Source of the DNA: Mumia flava
Lineage (GTDB): Bacteria; Actinomycetota; Actinomycetes; Propionibacteriales; Nocardioidaceae
Length of the DNA stretch: 64,000 bases
Direction: 5' to 3'
NCBI RefSeq assembly: GCF_002797495.1
Contig: NZ_PGEZ01000001.1
Location: 1,054,001 to 1,118,000 of the forward strand
The translations under genes and the position numbers were made by a program. The first letter of the stretch is position 1. Every line of letters begins with the position of its first letter. The notes below the pieces were generated by a model. It was not told the DNA's origin. It saw only the letters and a list, made by a program, of their open reading frames with translations, and did not search any database. Of this stretch, positions 25,114 to 34,800 are shown one piece after another.

Positions 25114-26718
25114 GTGGTCGCGACGACGACACGGTCCTGGTGGGGCTGGGGAGTTCAGGAGCAGGCACTCGACGCCGAGGAGGTCTCGGCGCTCGAACGC
25201 CGGGTCGCGACGCTCGCGGCCGGCCACGACCTCACCGCGCACGAGCCGCCGACCCCGTCCGACGAGCTGCTGCCCCCGGTCCGGGTGACGCCGCCGGGCT
25301 CGCTCGAGGCGCTGTGCACCAGCGACCCTCGCGAGCGTGCCGCGCACACCCACGGCAAGGCGTTCCGCGACGTCGTGCGCAACCTGCGCGGCGACCTGCG
25401 CAACGCACCGGACCTGGTCGCCCGTCCGCGCTCGGAGCGCGACGTGGTCGAGCTCCTCGACTGGTGCTCGACCGCCGGTCTCGCGGCGATCCCCTACGGC
25501 GGCGGGAGCTCGGTCGTCGGCGGGGTCGAGCCGCGGTTCGACGACGACCTCGCCGGCGCCGTCTCGATCGACCTGACCGGGATGGACCAGGTGCTCGAGG
25601 TGGATCGGACGAGCAGGGCGGCCCGGATCCAGGCGGGTGTCCTCGGGCCGAGCCTCGAGGCGCAGCTGCGGCCGTACGACCTGACCCTGCGGCACTTCCC
25701 GCAGTCGTTCGAGTTCTCCAGCCTCGGCGGCTGGCTCGCGACGCGCGCGGGCGGCCACTTCGCGACGGTGCGGACCCACATCGACGACTTCACCCAGGCG
25801 ATGCGGGTCGTCACGCCGACCGGCGTCGTGCAGAGCAGGCGGCTGCCGGGGTCGGGGGCCGGGCCGTCCCCCGACCGGCTCTTCCTGGGTTCCGAGGGAG
25901 CGCTCGGCGTCGTCACGGAGGCGTGGATGCGGCTGCAACGGCGTCCCACCCATCGCGCCGGCGCCTCGGTGCGGTTCACCGACTTCGACCGTGCGGTCGC
26001 GGCCGTACGGGAGATCGCGCAGTCCTGGCTCGACCCGGCGAACTGCCGGCTGCTCGACGCCGCCGAGGCGTACCTCAACGCGGGGACCTCCGTGTCGGGA
26101 GGCGTGCTCGTCCTGGGCTTCGAGTCGGCCGACCACCCGGTCGACGACGCGTTGCGTCGCGCGGTCGAGATCGGGCTGGCGCACGGCGGGACGCACGCGC
26201 CGCCGGACGTCGCGGCCGGCGCGGGATCGCGCGACGCGCCGGCCGACGCGTGGCGCACGGCCTTCCTGCGGATGCCGTACCTGCGCGACGCGCTGGCCCA
26301 GCGCTCGGTGATCGCGGAGACGTTCGAGACCGCGACCACCTGGCAGGCCTTCCCTGCCCTGCACGCGGCAGTCACGCTGGCGGCGACCGAGGCGCTCCGC
26401 TCGATCTGCGGCGCCGGGGTCGTGACGTGCCGGTTCACCCACGTCTATCCCGACGGGCCGGCGCCCTACTACGGCGTGTACGCGCCGGGTCGGTGGGACG
26501 GGCTGGTCGCGCAGTGGGACGAGATCAAGGCCGCCGTGAGCGAGGCGATCCTCACGCACGGGGGCACGATCACCCACCACCACGCCGTGGGCCGCGACCA
26601 CCGCCCGTGGTACGACCGGCAGCGCCCCGACCCGTACGCCGCGGCGCTGCGTGGCGCGAAGTCAGCCCTCGACCCGGCGGGAGTCCTCAACCCGGGCGTG
26701 CTGGTCGACCGGGCCTGA
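25114..26718 (+). CDS. FAD-linked oxidase, alkylglycerone-phosphate-synthase-like
   Basis: A 534-residue VAO-fold flavoprotein. The FAD domain contains RPRSERDVVELLDWC, AAIPYGGGSSVVGGVE, HFPQSFEFSSLGGWLATRAGGH and LGSEGALGVVTEAWMRLQ; the C-terminus has GTITHHHAVGRDHRPWY, the histidine triplet and loop typical of the AGPS group, and the N-terminus has the usual WWGWG. AGPS makes ether lipids in eukaryotes; actinobacterial homologues (for example Rv2251) are uncharacterised. Proximity to the second CFAS suggests a flavin-dependent step on the same lipid, which is inference. GTG at 25114 follows AAGGAG. Confidence 0.9.
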   Translation: MVATTTRSWWGWGVQEQALDAEEVSALERRVATLAAGHDLTAHEPPTPSDELLPPVRVTPPGSLEALCTSDPRERAAHTHGKAFRDVVRNLRGDLRNAPDLVARPRSERDVVELLDWCSTAGLAAIPYGGGSSVVGGVEPRFDDDLAGAVSIDLTGMDQVLEVDRTSRAARIQAGVLGPSLEAQLRPYDLTLRHFPQSFEFSSLGGWLATRAGGHFATVRTHIDDFTQAMRVVTPTGVVQSRRLPGSGAGPSPDRLFLGSEGALGVVTEAWMRLQRRPTHRAGASVRFTDFDRAVAAVREIAQSWLDPANCRLLDAAEAYLNAGTSVSGGVLVLGFESADHPVDDALRRAVEIGLAHGGTHAPPDVAAGAGSRDAPADAWRTAFLRMPYLRDALAQRSVIAETFETATTWQAFPALHAAVTLAATEALRSICGAGVVTCRFTHVYPDGPAPYYGVYAPGRWDGLVAQWDEIKAAVSEAILTHGGTITHHHAVGRDHRPWYDRQRPDPYAAALRGAKSALDPAGVLNPGVLVDRA

Positions 26719-26772
26719 CCCCGGGGTTGACCGACGACGAGACCTCCGGACCGCGTCGTGGTCGAGACTCAG

Positions 26773-26791
26773 GTGCCGAACCCTCGGGCAC
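26773..26791. terminator. Weak hairpin between convergent genes
   Basis: GTGCCGA pairs with TCGGGCAC with one bulged base around ACCC, in the 116-bp gap between the flavoprotein and the PHP gene. Nothing else is seen in the gap. Confidence 0.35.
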
Positions 26792-26834
26792 GCCACCGCC
26801 CGCCCGGACTCACCCGTGCGATCCCCGATCGCGG

Positions 26835-27872
26835 CTAGATGCCGCGGCGCTGGGCCGACCAGGCGAGCAGGTCCTCGACCGGCCACGCGTTGACCACGCG
26901 GTCGGGTCCGATGCCCGCGCGCTCGGCCCGTACGCAGCCGCGCCCCTGCCACGCCAGCTGGCCGGGCGCATGGGCGTCGGTGTCGATGGAGAACACGCAG
27001 CCGCGCTCCACCGCGATGTCGATCAGGGCCGCCGGCGGGTCGCGACGCTCGGGCCGGCTGTTGATCTCGACAGCCGTCCGGAACTGCTTGCAGGCCTCGA
27101 AGACGATCTCGGCGTCGAACTCCGACGGCGGCCGCGTGCCCCGCGACCCCTCGACGAGCCGGCCTGTCGCGTGCCCGAGCACGTCGACGCGCGGGTTGGC
27201 GATCGCGGTGACCATCCGGCGGGTCATCGTGTCGGACGGGTCTCGCAGCCGGGAGTGGACGCTGGCCACGACGACGTCGAGCCGGTCGAGCAGCTCGGGA
27301 TCCTGGTCCAGGCTCCCGTCCTCGAGGATGTCGACCTCGATGCCGGTCAGGATGCGGAACGGCGCCACCTCGGCGTTGAGCCGCTCGATCACGTCGAGCT
27401 GGCGATGCAGCCGCTCGGGCGAGAGGCCGTTCGCGACGGTCAGCCGCGGCGAGTGGTCGGTGATGGCGTAGTACTCGTGCCCGAGACGGACCGCGGTCGC
27501 GACCATCTCCTCGAGGGCCGCGCCGCCGTCGGACCACGTCGTGTGCGTGTGCAGGTCACCGCGCAGCGCCGCACGCAGAGACGTGTCGTCGCCCTCCCCG
27601 GGCTCCGCCTCGTCGCGCAGGGCCGCCAGCTTGTCGGGGACGCGCCCGGCGACGGCCTGCGCGATCACGGCCGCCGTGCTGGGGCCGATCCCGGGCAGGT
27701 CGGTCCACGAGCCCGACTGTGCGAGGTCCTCGCGGCGGGCGTCGTCGAGGCCGTCGACGACGTCCGCGGCCTTGCGGTACGCCATCGGGCGGCGCGGTTG
27801 CTCCCGCGCCCGCTCCAGCCAGAAGGCGATCTCGCGCAGCGCGTCGGACGCGCCGGGCACAGCGGCGCTCAT
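26835..27872 (-). CDS. PHP-domain phosphoesterase with helix-hairpin-helix (PolX-like C-terminal half)
   Basis: A 345-residue protein. Residues 1-90 carry a PolX-like helical region with an HhH motif (GSWTDLPGIGPSTAAVIAQAV), and about 110-345 form a PHP metal-dependent phosphoesterase: GDLHTHTTWSDG, ITDHSPRL, GIEVDIL, VVASVHSR, GHATGR and the final IDTDAHAPGQL supply the metal ligands. The polymerase palm of full PolX proteins is absent. Roles in DNA end trimming or histidinol-phosphate-like chemistry are possible; the HhH favours a DNA substrate. ATG at 27872 was chosen over one five codons upstream because GAGAGGGG precedes it. Confidence 0.85.
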   Translation of the reverse strand: MSAAVPGASDALREIAFWLERAREQPRRPMAYRKAADVVDGLDDARREDLAQSGSWTDLPGIGPSTAAVIAQAVAGRVPDKLAALRDEAEPGEGDDTSLRAALRGDLHTHTTWSDGGAALEEMVATAVRLGHEYYAITDHSPRLTVANGLSPERLHRQLDVIERLNAEVAPFRILTGIEVDILEDGSLDQDPELLDRLDVVVASVHSRLRDPSDTMTRRMVTAIANPRVDVLGHATGRLVEGSRGTRPPSEFDAEIVFEACKQFRTAVEINSRPERRDPPAALIDIAVERGCVFSIDTDAHAPGQLAWQGRGCVRAERAGIGPDRVVNAWPVEDLLAWSAQRRGI

Positions 27873-27911
27873 CGCCCCTCTCCGCACGCGCCGGATCGAG
27901 GGGAGCGCGGG

Positions 27912-28211
27912 TCAGATCCGCATCTGGTAGGTGAGGCAGTCGGCCTTGTCCTGGCCCGGGCCGACCCTGATCGCCTCGGCGGTGCACTCGAGATCGCTGT
28001 TGTGGACACAATCCGTACGGTGGCATGCTCCGACCCGGGCCACCACCGTGGGGAGCCCACCGGACGGGCCGAGATCGATGAACGTCCCGCACGCGGCGTC
28101 CTCGGGCGTCCCGCTGATCGTGATCGCGCCCGCGTGGCAGACGTGGTCGTGGTTGTACGAGCAGCCGGCTGCGGCACACTCGTCGACTTCCGGAAGTTCG
28201 AGCACCGACAT
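27912..28211 (-). CDS. DUF1540 cysteine-rich protein with two tandem domains
   Basis: A 99-residue protein with two copies of the DUF1540 four-cysteine domain. The first is about residues 11-45 (ECAAAGCSYNHDHVCHAGAI, then DAACGTF); the second is about 61-98 (ACHRTDCVHNSDLECTAEAI, then DKADCLTY). Each has the spacing of a small metal site, probably zinc. The family has no known function. Start ATG at 28211 follows GGGGGTAGG. The gene stands alone, followed by the PHP gene 39 bp downstream. Confidence 0.87.
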   Translation of the reverse strand: MSVLELPEVDECAAAGCSYNHDHVCHAGAITISGTPEDAACGTFIDLGPSGGLPTVVARVGACHRTDCVHNSDLECTAEAIRVGPGQDKADCLTYQMRI

Positions 28212-28281
28212 GGACCTACCCCCTGGTCTCGGCACGTCGCCTTCCAGCAGGCTAGGACGGCCACCCTGCGGTAAGGCAAGA

Positions 28282-28317
28282 CTGAGCCGGTGAGCGACAG
28301 GTCGCTCACCGGCTCAG
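28282..28317. terminator. Perfect 17-bp stem hairpin
   Basis: CTGAGCCGGTGAGCGAC is followed after AG by its exact inverse complement. It lies in the 218-bp gap between the exported protein gene and the DUF1540 gene. The gap holds this hairpin and the one at 28376, and no gene. Confidence 0.6.
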
Positions 28318-28375
28318 CCCGGTGGGGCGCCGGGCCCGGTGCCGTCCCTCCTGGACACCGGACCCAGCGGTGAGG

Positions 28376-28420
28376 TGGGCGTCGGCCCCACGATCCCTCC
28401 AGTCGAAGAGCCGACGCCCA
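28376..28420 (-). terminator. Terminator after the Tat-exported protein gene
   Basis: TGGGCGTCGGC and GCCGACGCCCA form an 11-bp perfect stem with a 23-nt loop, 10 bp past the stop codon of the minus-strand gene. Confidence 0.55.
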
Positions 28421-28429
28421 GTCTCGTTG

Positions 28430-29812
28430 TCAGCCGGCCGACTGGATCGGCCCGGCCTCCAGCTCGAGCGTGTTCCCCGAGCCCGAGAGCAGCGACGTCA
28501 GCAGCGCGTTGCGGGCGCCGAGGTAGTCGCAGTTCTTGAACTTCGGGATCGTGTACTCGCCGACGAGGTTGAGGGTCCCGTCGAGCGAGAACGTGTTGGT
28601 CGAGCGCAGGGTGGTCTGGATCTCACCGGTGCCGCAGCTGGAGCGGACGATGTTGATCCAGGGCAGCAGGTCCGAGGAGACCCGCGGCACGCCGAGCTTG
28701 AAGGCGAGGTCGACCGTGACGTAGCCCTCGGAATCGGTCACCGCGGTGGTCGGCTGCGTCTGGATCAGGTTGATCGTGGACGTGGTGTCGCCGAGGCCCG
28801 GGATGCCGAGCAGGCGGATGTGTCCCTCGATCTGGTCGATGTCCAGCACGCCGTCGGCCAGCGAGACCGGCGGGCCGAGGTTGAGGGTGCCGGTCAGGTC
28901 ACCGTTGATGTCCAGCGTGCCGTCCTGCTTCGCGAGCTCCGAGGTGCCGGAGATGGGCAGGCTGACCGTCGAACCGGCCGGAGGCTCCGTCGGGTCGGTG
29001 GTCGGCGGATCCGTCGGCTCGGTGGTCGGCGGGTCCGTCGGCTCGGTGGTCGGCGGGTCCGTCGGCTCGGTGGTCGGCGGATCCGTCGGCTCGGTGGTCG
29101 GCGGGTCCGTCGGCTCGGTGGTCGGCGGGTCCGTCGGCTCGGACGCGATCGGGACCGTGCCGAACACGTCGTCGGTGCCCTGCAGCGTGCAGGCCATCGT
29201 CACGGCACCCTCGCCGCCGACGTAGCCGCCGCTGGCGTTGAGGAGCGACGCCGTGATGTTGAACGCGCCCGGCATGTGGATGGTGGTCACGCCACCGGGG
29301 GTCGCGTCGGCCGGGACGGTGATCGCCGGCACGTCGCCCTCGGTCGGGATGAGCCAGGGATCACCGGCCGTCGCCGGGACCGGCGTGAACGGCGCCGAGA
29401 GGTTCTGGATCGTGTACGAGTCCTCGCCGCTGTAGCCGTCGGCGGTGACCGTGATCGCCGCGTCCTCGGACGCCCCGCCTGCCTGACGGGCGGCGAGCAG
29501 CCCGTACGTGGCGTTGCGCAGCGTCTCCGGGAGCGTCAGGGTGATCTGCGTCTTGCGGGTCGGGATGACCTCGCCGGGCTCGACCTCGTCGGGCACGGTC
29601 ACCTTCGCGTTGACGTTCACGCTCTGCACGCCGAGCGGCAGGCCGGCGGCGACGGTGTCGCAGCCGTACGTGAAGTCCTGGTTCAGGTCAGCAGCCTGAG
29701 CGGGGCCGCTTCCGAGCACGGCGGCGCTGAGGGCCGTTCCCGCGATCAGAGCACCGGACGCGGCCAGCGACAGCTGACGGCGCCCGAGCCGGGGGTTCTG
29801 TTGATCGGACAA
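28430..29812 (-). CDS. Tat-exported surface protein with Pro/Thr repeat linker
   Basis: A 460-residue exported protein. A TTG at 29812 with GGAGGG upstream gives a Tat-type signal: GRRQLSLAASGALIAGTAL ending PAQAAD. An N-terminal domain of about 190 residues (DFTYGCD to ACTLQG) resembles DUF6801-type actinobacterial surface domains, and a linker of six PTDPPTTE-like units leads to a C-terminal domain with cysteines at SSCGTG and KNCDYLG. There is no sorting signal or C-terminal membrane helix, so it is secreted or bound non-covalently. Function unknown. A consensus CRP/GlxR site lies about 160 bp upstream. Confidence 0.8.
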   Translation of the reverse strand: MSDQQNPRLGRRQLSLAASGALIAGTALSAAVLGSGPAQAADLNQDFTYGCDTVAAGLPLGVQSVNVNAKVTVPDEVEPGEVIPTRKTQITLTLPETLRNATYGLLAARQAGGASEDAAITVTADGYSGEDSYTIQNLSAPFTPVPATAGDPWLIPTEGDVPAITVPADATPGGVTTIHMPGAFNITASLLNASGGYVGGEGAVTMACTLQGTDDVFGTVPIASEPTDPPTTEPTDPPTTEPTDPPTTEPTDPPTTEPTDPPTTEPTDPPTTDPTEPPAGSTVSLPISGTSELAKQDGTLDINGDLTGTLNLGPPVSLADGVLDIDQIEGHIRLLGIPGLGDTTSTINLIQTQPTTAVTDSEGYVTVDLAFKLGVPRVSSDLLPWINIVRSSCGTGEIQTTLRSTNTFSLDGTLNLVGEYTIPKFKNCDYLGARNALLTSLLSGSGNTLELEAGPIQSAG

Positions 29813-29933
29813 TGTTCTTCCCTCCAGTTCCAGCGGACAGTCCGCGTGGTACACGCTGCAGCGTCCGTCGTGTGTGACGTGCGCTACGTGTGAGTAACAT
29901 CGCACACTGTAACCCGGTGTTGCAATACCTGTT

Positions 29934-29945
29934 GGCCATTTGGCC
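29934..29945. promoter_or_regulatory. 12-bp palindrome GGCCATTTGGCC
   Basis: GGCCA and TGGCC flank TT, about 120 bp upstream of the exported protein gene. The string CCATTTGGCC recurs at 38371-38380 upstream of the LPNTG protein. Role unknown. Confidence 0.3.
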
Positions 29946-29969
29946 TCACCGAGGTTGTGACCCCGAATT

Positions 29970-29985
29970 TGTGAACCGGATCACA
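29970..29985. promoter_or_regulatory. CRP/GlxR-type site TGTGA-N6-TCACA
   Basis: TGTGAACCGGATCACA matches the cAMP-receptor-protein consensus at all ten conserved positions. It is upstream of the Tat-exported protein gene; the other neighbour ends, rather than begins, here, so regulation of the exported protein is the natural reading. Confidence 0.55.
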
Positions 29986-30054
29986 GAATCGCCAGGTCGG
30001 GAGTCGTCGCAGGCCAGGGCGGCGAGCCCGACCGAAAGCCTCCCGGCGGCGCCC

Positions 30055-30855
30055 TCAGGCGACGAGGCGTCGCCGGAGGAGATCGAGCGTGCGGGCGCTC
30101 GCACCGGCGTCGCGGAGCCATCCCGCCGCCCCGCCGGGATGGGCGTCCCACACGTCCAGGACCGCCTGGATCGCCTCGGGCGGGATCGCGAGGTACGACT
30201 GCGGCGCGCGGCGCTTCGGATCGAGCGGTGCCGCGTGCTGGAGCCGCCGGATGACGGCCTCCATCGCCTGCCCGGTCGCGAGGTAGTCGTCGACGACCGC
30301 GTCCCGCTCCACGTCGACCGTGCGCAGGAGCAGGGCCACCGCGACGCCCGTCCGGTCCTTGCCCGCAGCGCAGTGCAGGAGCGTCGCTCCGTCGGCGGTC
30401 GCCACGAGGGTGGCGACCTCGGCGAGACCGTCGGCCGCGACCTCGAGCATGCCCAGGTAGAGCGCGCGCAGACCGCCCTCAGCCATCGCCTGGACGGTCT
30501 CGGGGCTCGCCGACTGGGGACCGTCGGGACGCAGCGCCTCGAGCAGGGAGATCCGTCGGATGCTCCCGGCGACGCTCGCGAGCGGGTGGTACGGGCCGGC
30601 CTCCGAGGCCGACCGCAGATCGATCACCAGGCCGGGCGGCCACGCGACGCCGTCCGGCCCGGCGTCGCCCGGTTGGGGCATCGCGCTGCGCAGGAGGACA
30701 CCGGAGCGGGTACGGCGACCGTCGGGGATCGGCAGCCCCCCGACGTCACGCAGGTTCGGGACGACCGGACGCGCGAGGTCCGGACGGGGACCCGACGACC
30801 CGGAGCCCGCCGACTCCGTGCTCGACGGCAGGGAGCCCGACGACCCCTCAGACAT
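30055..30855 (-). CDS. Tyrosine/serine protein phosphatase (PtpB-like)
   Basis: A 266-residue phosphatase of the Y_phosphatase3/PtpB family. The active site is LLHCAAGKDRTGVAVALLL, with nucleophile Cys in HCxxGKDRTG. The N-terminal NLRDVGGLP and RSGVLLRSAMP are family signatures. Members dephosphorylate phosphotyrosine, phosphoserine and sometimes phosphoinositides. The ATG overlaps the stop of the LLM oxidoreductase by 8 nt, so the two are coupled. No export signal; a Ser/Gly-rich N-terminal stretch of about 20 residues precedes the domain. Confidence 0.9.
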   Translation of the reverse strand: MSEGSSGSLPSSTESAGSGSSGPRPDLARPVVPNLRDVGGLPIPDGRRTRSGVLLRSAMPQPGDAGPDGVAWPPGLVIDLRSASEAGPYHPLASVAGSIRRISLLEALRPDGPQSASPETVQAMAEGGLRALYLGMLEVAADGLAEVATLVATADGATLLHCAAGKDRTGVAVALLLRTVDVERDAVVDDYLATGQAMEAVIRRLQHAAPLDPKRRAPQSYLAIPPEAIQAVLDVWDAHPGGAAGWLRDAGASARTLDLLRRRLVA

Positions 30856-31780
30856 CAGCGACCGCCGGGAGGACCTGCTCGCCGAGGAGGGCGACGTGCT
30901 CGAGGTCGGCCAGGTCGAGCACCTGCAGGTAGACACGCTGCGACCCCGCCGCGGCGTACTCGGACAGACGGGCTGCGACCTCGCCCGGTGTCCCGCACAG
31001 GCCGTTCTCCCGGAGCTCGTCGACCTCGCGGCCGATCGCAGCCGCCCGGCGCGCGACCGACTGCTCGTCCTCACCGCAGCAGACCACGAGCGCACTGGAG
31101 TAGGTCAGCTCGTCGGGGTCCCGGTCGATCGCCTCGCACGCGGCCCGCACCCGGTCGTACGCACCGCGGTGCTCGCCGAGCGGGGTGAACGGCAGGTTGA
31201 ACTCGGACGCGTACCGCGCGGCGAGCGCCGGCGTCCGCTTCGCGCCGCGACCGCCGACGATGACCGGCGGCGCGCTCTGCACCGGCTTCGGCAGCGCCGG
31301 CGAGTCGACGAGCGTGTAGTGCTTGCCGTCGAACGCGTAGCGCTCGCCCGGCGGAGTCCGCCACAGGCCGGTGACGACCTCGAGCTGCTCGGCGAAGCGG
31401 TCGAAGCGTTCACCGACCGTCGGGAACGGGATGCCGTAGGCCTCGTGCTCCTCGGTGAACCAGCCCGCTCCCAACCCGAGCTCGACCCTTCCGCCGCTCA
31501 TCTGGTCGACCTGCGCCACCTGGATCGCCAGGACACCCGGGAGCCGGAAGGTCGCCGACGTCATCAGCGTCCCCAGTCGGACCCGCTCGGTCTCGCGGGC
31601 CAGACCGGCCAGCGTGGTCCACGCGTCGGTCGGCCCGGGAAGCCCGTCGGTCCCCATCCCGAGGTAGTGGTCGGACCGGAAGAAGGCGTCGAACCCGTGC
31701 CGCTCGGTCGCCTGCGCGACGGCGAGCAGGTCGTCGTACGTGGCGCCCTGCTGGGGCTCGGTGAAGATGCGCAGCTGCAT
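30848..31780 (-). CDS. LLM-class F420-dependent oxidoreductase
   Basis: A 310-residue luciferase-like TIM-barrel flavin/deazaflavin enzyme. Hallmarks are MQLRIFTEPQQGATYDDLL at the start, DAFFRSDHYLGMG, VRLGTLMTSATFRLPG, GGRVELGLGAGWFTEEHEAYG and PPVIVGGRGAKRTPALAARYASEFN. This pattern fits the F420-dependent subgroup common in actinobacteria (TIGR03560 type). Substrate unknown. The ATG lies 6 nt after a weak -10 (CACAGT), so a leaderless message is possible. It precedes and overlaps the phosphatase gene. Confidence 0.9.
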   Translation of the reverse strand: MQLRIFTEPQQGATYDDLLAVAQATERHGFDAFFRSDHYLGMGTDGLPGPTDAWTTLAGLARETERVRLGTLMTSATFRLPGVLAIQVAQVDQMSGGRVELGLGAGWFTEEHEAYGIPFPTVGERFDRFAEQLEVVTGLWRTPPGERYAFDGKHYTLVDSPALPKPVQSAPPVIVGGRGAKRTPALAARYASEFNLPFTPLGEHRGAYDRVRAACEAIDRDPDELTYSSALVVCCGEDEQSVARRAAAIGREVDELRENGLCGTPGEVAARLSEYAAAGSQRVYLQVLDLADLEHVALLGEQVLPAVADV

Positions 31781-31800
31781 ACGGCAACTGTGCCACGGGC

Positions 31801-34800
31801 CTACTCGTCGGCTGTGCGCCGGCGGCCGCCGGCGGTGAGCACGCTCCCGATCACGACCAGGAGGAGCGCGACCCAGCCCAGCCAGCCCGCCGGACCGCCG
31901 GTGTTCGGCAGGTGCGGCGGCACCGGCGGCACGATCGGCCCCGGTGGCTCCGGGACGTCGTGGGTCGTCGTCCGGCAGTCGTCCACGACGCGAGCCGACG
32001 ACGGCTGCGCGGGTGGGCACGGACCCGCGCCCGGTGCCGTGACCACGTTGCGCAGACGTTCGCCCTCGCTGCCGTCGTCGACGACGACCTGGTACGTCAG
32101 CACCGCGTCGGCGCTCAGGGTCGGGATCGTCCACGTGAGGGTGGTCCCGCGCAGCCGTGCGGTCCCGGCACCGGCGTCGATGCTCCCCGCGACCAGCGTG
32201 GCGTCGTCGAGCACGTCCGACAGGTCGTCGGAGATCACGACGTCACTCGCGCCGCTCCCGCTGAGGAGCCTCGCGTCGAGCGTGTACGTGACCACGTCAC
32301 CGGGCTCGACCTCCGTGCCCGAGGGCGGGTCGGAGGACTTGACGACCGTCCACGTGCTGACCGGCGGCAGCGGCTGGTCGTCGTTGGTGATGGTGCAGGT
32401 CACGGCCGCATGCGGTGCGACCTCGACGGCACCGTCGACGACGGGCACGTCTCCGAGGAGGCCCTCGCAGACCCAGTCCGACGCGTCGTAGCCGGCCGGC
32501 CCCTCCTCCGACAGGGTGTACGCCCCGGGCTCGACGACGGCCGCGGTGACGGCGGGGCTTCCCGTCGCCCCCTCGATCGTGTCCGTCGTCCCGGTCGCGC
32601 TCAGCGTCCAGTCGGTCGCCTCGGCGCCGCGGCCGTCGTCGTTGATCACGACCTTGACGAGCGTGAGCCGCGCGGGCAGGAAGCTGTTGGTGATCGTGCA
32701 GGTCACGTCGGCTCCGCTCGGCACGGTCACCGTGCTCCCATCGACCGCAGCAGGCCCGCACTCCCAGTCGCCGGCGACGTAGCCGACGGGTCCGCCGGAC
32801 TCCGACAGGGCGTAGTCACCGGCATCGACAGTCGCCCCGGTCACCGCAGGATCACCGGTCGCACCGGACACGCCGGCGGTCGGCCCGTCGGCGGTCAGGG
32901 TCCACGCGGTCGGATCGGCCGGACCGCCGTCGACGATCTTCTCCAGGGTCAGCGTCCCCGGCTCGTCGTCGTTGACGATCGTGCAGGTGACGTCGCCGCC
33001 GAGGGGCACCGTCACTGCGGAGGCGACCACGGTCGCCGGGCCGCAGTCCCAGTCGCCGGCCGTGTAACCGTCCGGGCCGGCGGACTCGCTCAGGGCATAG
33101 CTGCCGGCGTCGACGCTGACCGCGGTGACGGCCGGCGAACCGGACGGTCCGCTGATCGGGGATGTCGGTCCGTCGGCCGTCAGCGTCCAGTCACCCGGAG
33201 CCGCCGTCCCACCGTCGTCGTTCACCACCTCCTTGACCAGGGTCAGCGTGCCCGGCTCGTCGTCGTTGGTGATCGCGCAGAACACCTCACCACCACTCGG
33301 CACACTCACCGTGCTCCCCGACACCGTGCCGCCCGTGCACTGCCAGTCGGTCGGCGTGTACCCGTCCGGACCACCGGACTCCGACAGGTCGTAGTCACCC
33401 GCGTCCACCGTCTGGTTCGTCACCTGGTCGGAGTTCCCCGGACCGCTCACCGGCGTCGGACCGTCCGCCGACAACGTCCAGTCCCCCGGCCCCGCCGTAC
33501 CCCCGTTGTCGTTCACCACGTTCTTCAACAGCGTCAACGTCGCCGGCTCGTCGTCGTTGGTGATCTCGCAGAGCACGTCTGCACCGGTGGGCACCGTCAC
33601 CGTCGAGCCGGCCAACGAACCCCCCACGCACTGCCACGCCGATGCGGTGTAGCCAGGCGGCCCTCCCGACTCCGACAGCTCGTACTCACCGGCATCGATG
33701 ACCTGCTGGGTGACGGACGGTGTGTTGCCCGGACCGCTCACGAAGTCCGGGCCGTCCGCCGTCAACGTCCAGTCCTCGCCGCCCGCCGTACCGCCGTTGT
33801 CGTTGGTCACGAGCTTGATCAGCGTGATCGTCGCCGGGTCGTCGTCGTTGGTGATCGTGCACGTCACGTCGGCGCCGTTGGGGACGGTCACCGTCAGACC
33901 GTTCACTGTCGGCGCGTCGCAGTCCCACAGGCTCTCGGTGTAGCCGGACGGACCCGACTCGTCCAGGTCGTAGTCGCCCGCATCGACCGTCACCGCCGTC
34001 ACGGACGGGTCACCGGACGGGCCCGAGATCGGCGCGGTCGGCCCATCGGCCGACAGGATCCAGTCCGTGGGGAGGGCCGTGCCGCCGTTGTCGTTGACGA
34101 CCTCCTTGACCAGCGTCAGCGTGCCCGGCTGATCGTCGTTGGTGATCGCGCAGAACACCTCACCACCACTCGGCACACTCACCGTGCTCCCCGACACCGT
34201 GCCGCCCGTGCACTGCCAGTCGGTCGGCGTGTACCCGTCCGGACCACCGGACTCCGACAGGTCGTAGTCACCCGCGTCCACCGTCTGGTTCGTCACCTGG
34301 TCGGAGTTCCCCGGACCGTTCACCGGCGTCGGACCGTCCGCCGACAACGTCCAGTCCCCCGGCCCCGCCGTACCCCCGTTGTCGTTCACCACGTTCTTCA
34401 ACAGCGTCAACGTCGCCGGCTCGTCGTCGTTGACGATGGTGCAGGTGACGTCCTGGCCGAGGCCGATCGTCACCGTCGACCCCGACAGCAGGCCGCCCTC
34501 GCACGACCAGTCACCCGCCGTGTAGCCGTCGGGCCCGCCGGACTCGCTCAGGTCGTAGTCCCCGATCGCGACCGCCACGTCGGTGACCGCGGGGTCGCCC
34601 GTGGGCCCCGAGACGCCGGTCGTCGGCCCGTCCGCCTCCAGCGTCCAGTCCTCGGGCTCGGCGCTGCCGCCGTCGTCGTTCGTGACCTCCTTGACCAGCG
34701 TCAGGCTGGGGGGCTGCGCGGTGTTCGTGATCGTGCAGGTGACGTCGGCGCCGCTGTCCAGCGTGATCGCGGCGTCCGCCTGCGTCCCGCCGGTGCCGGA

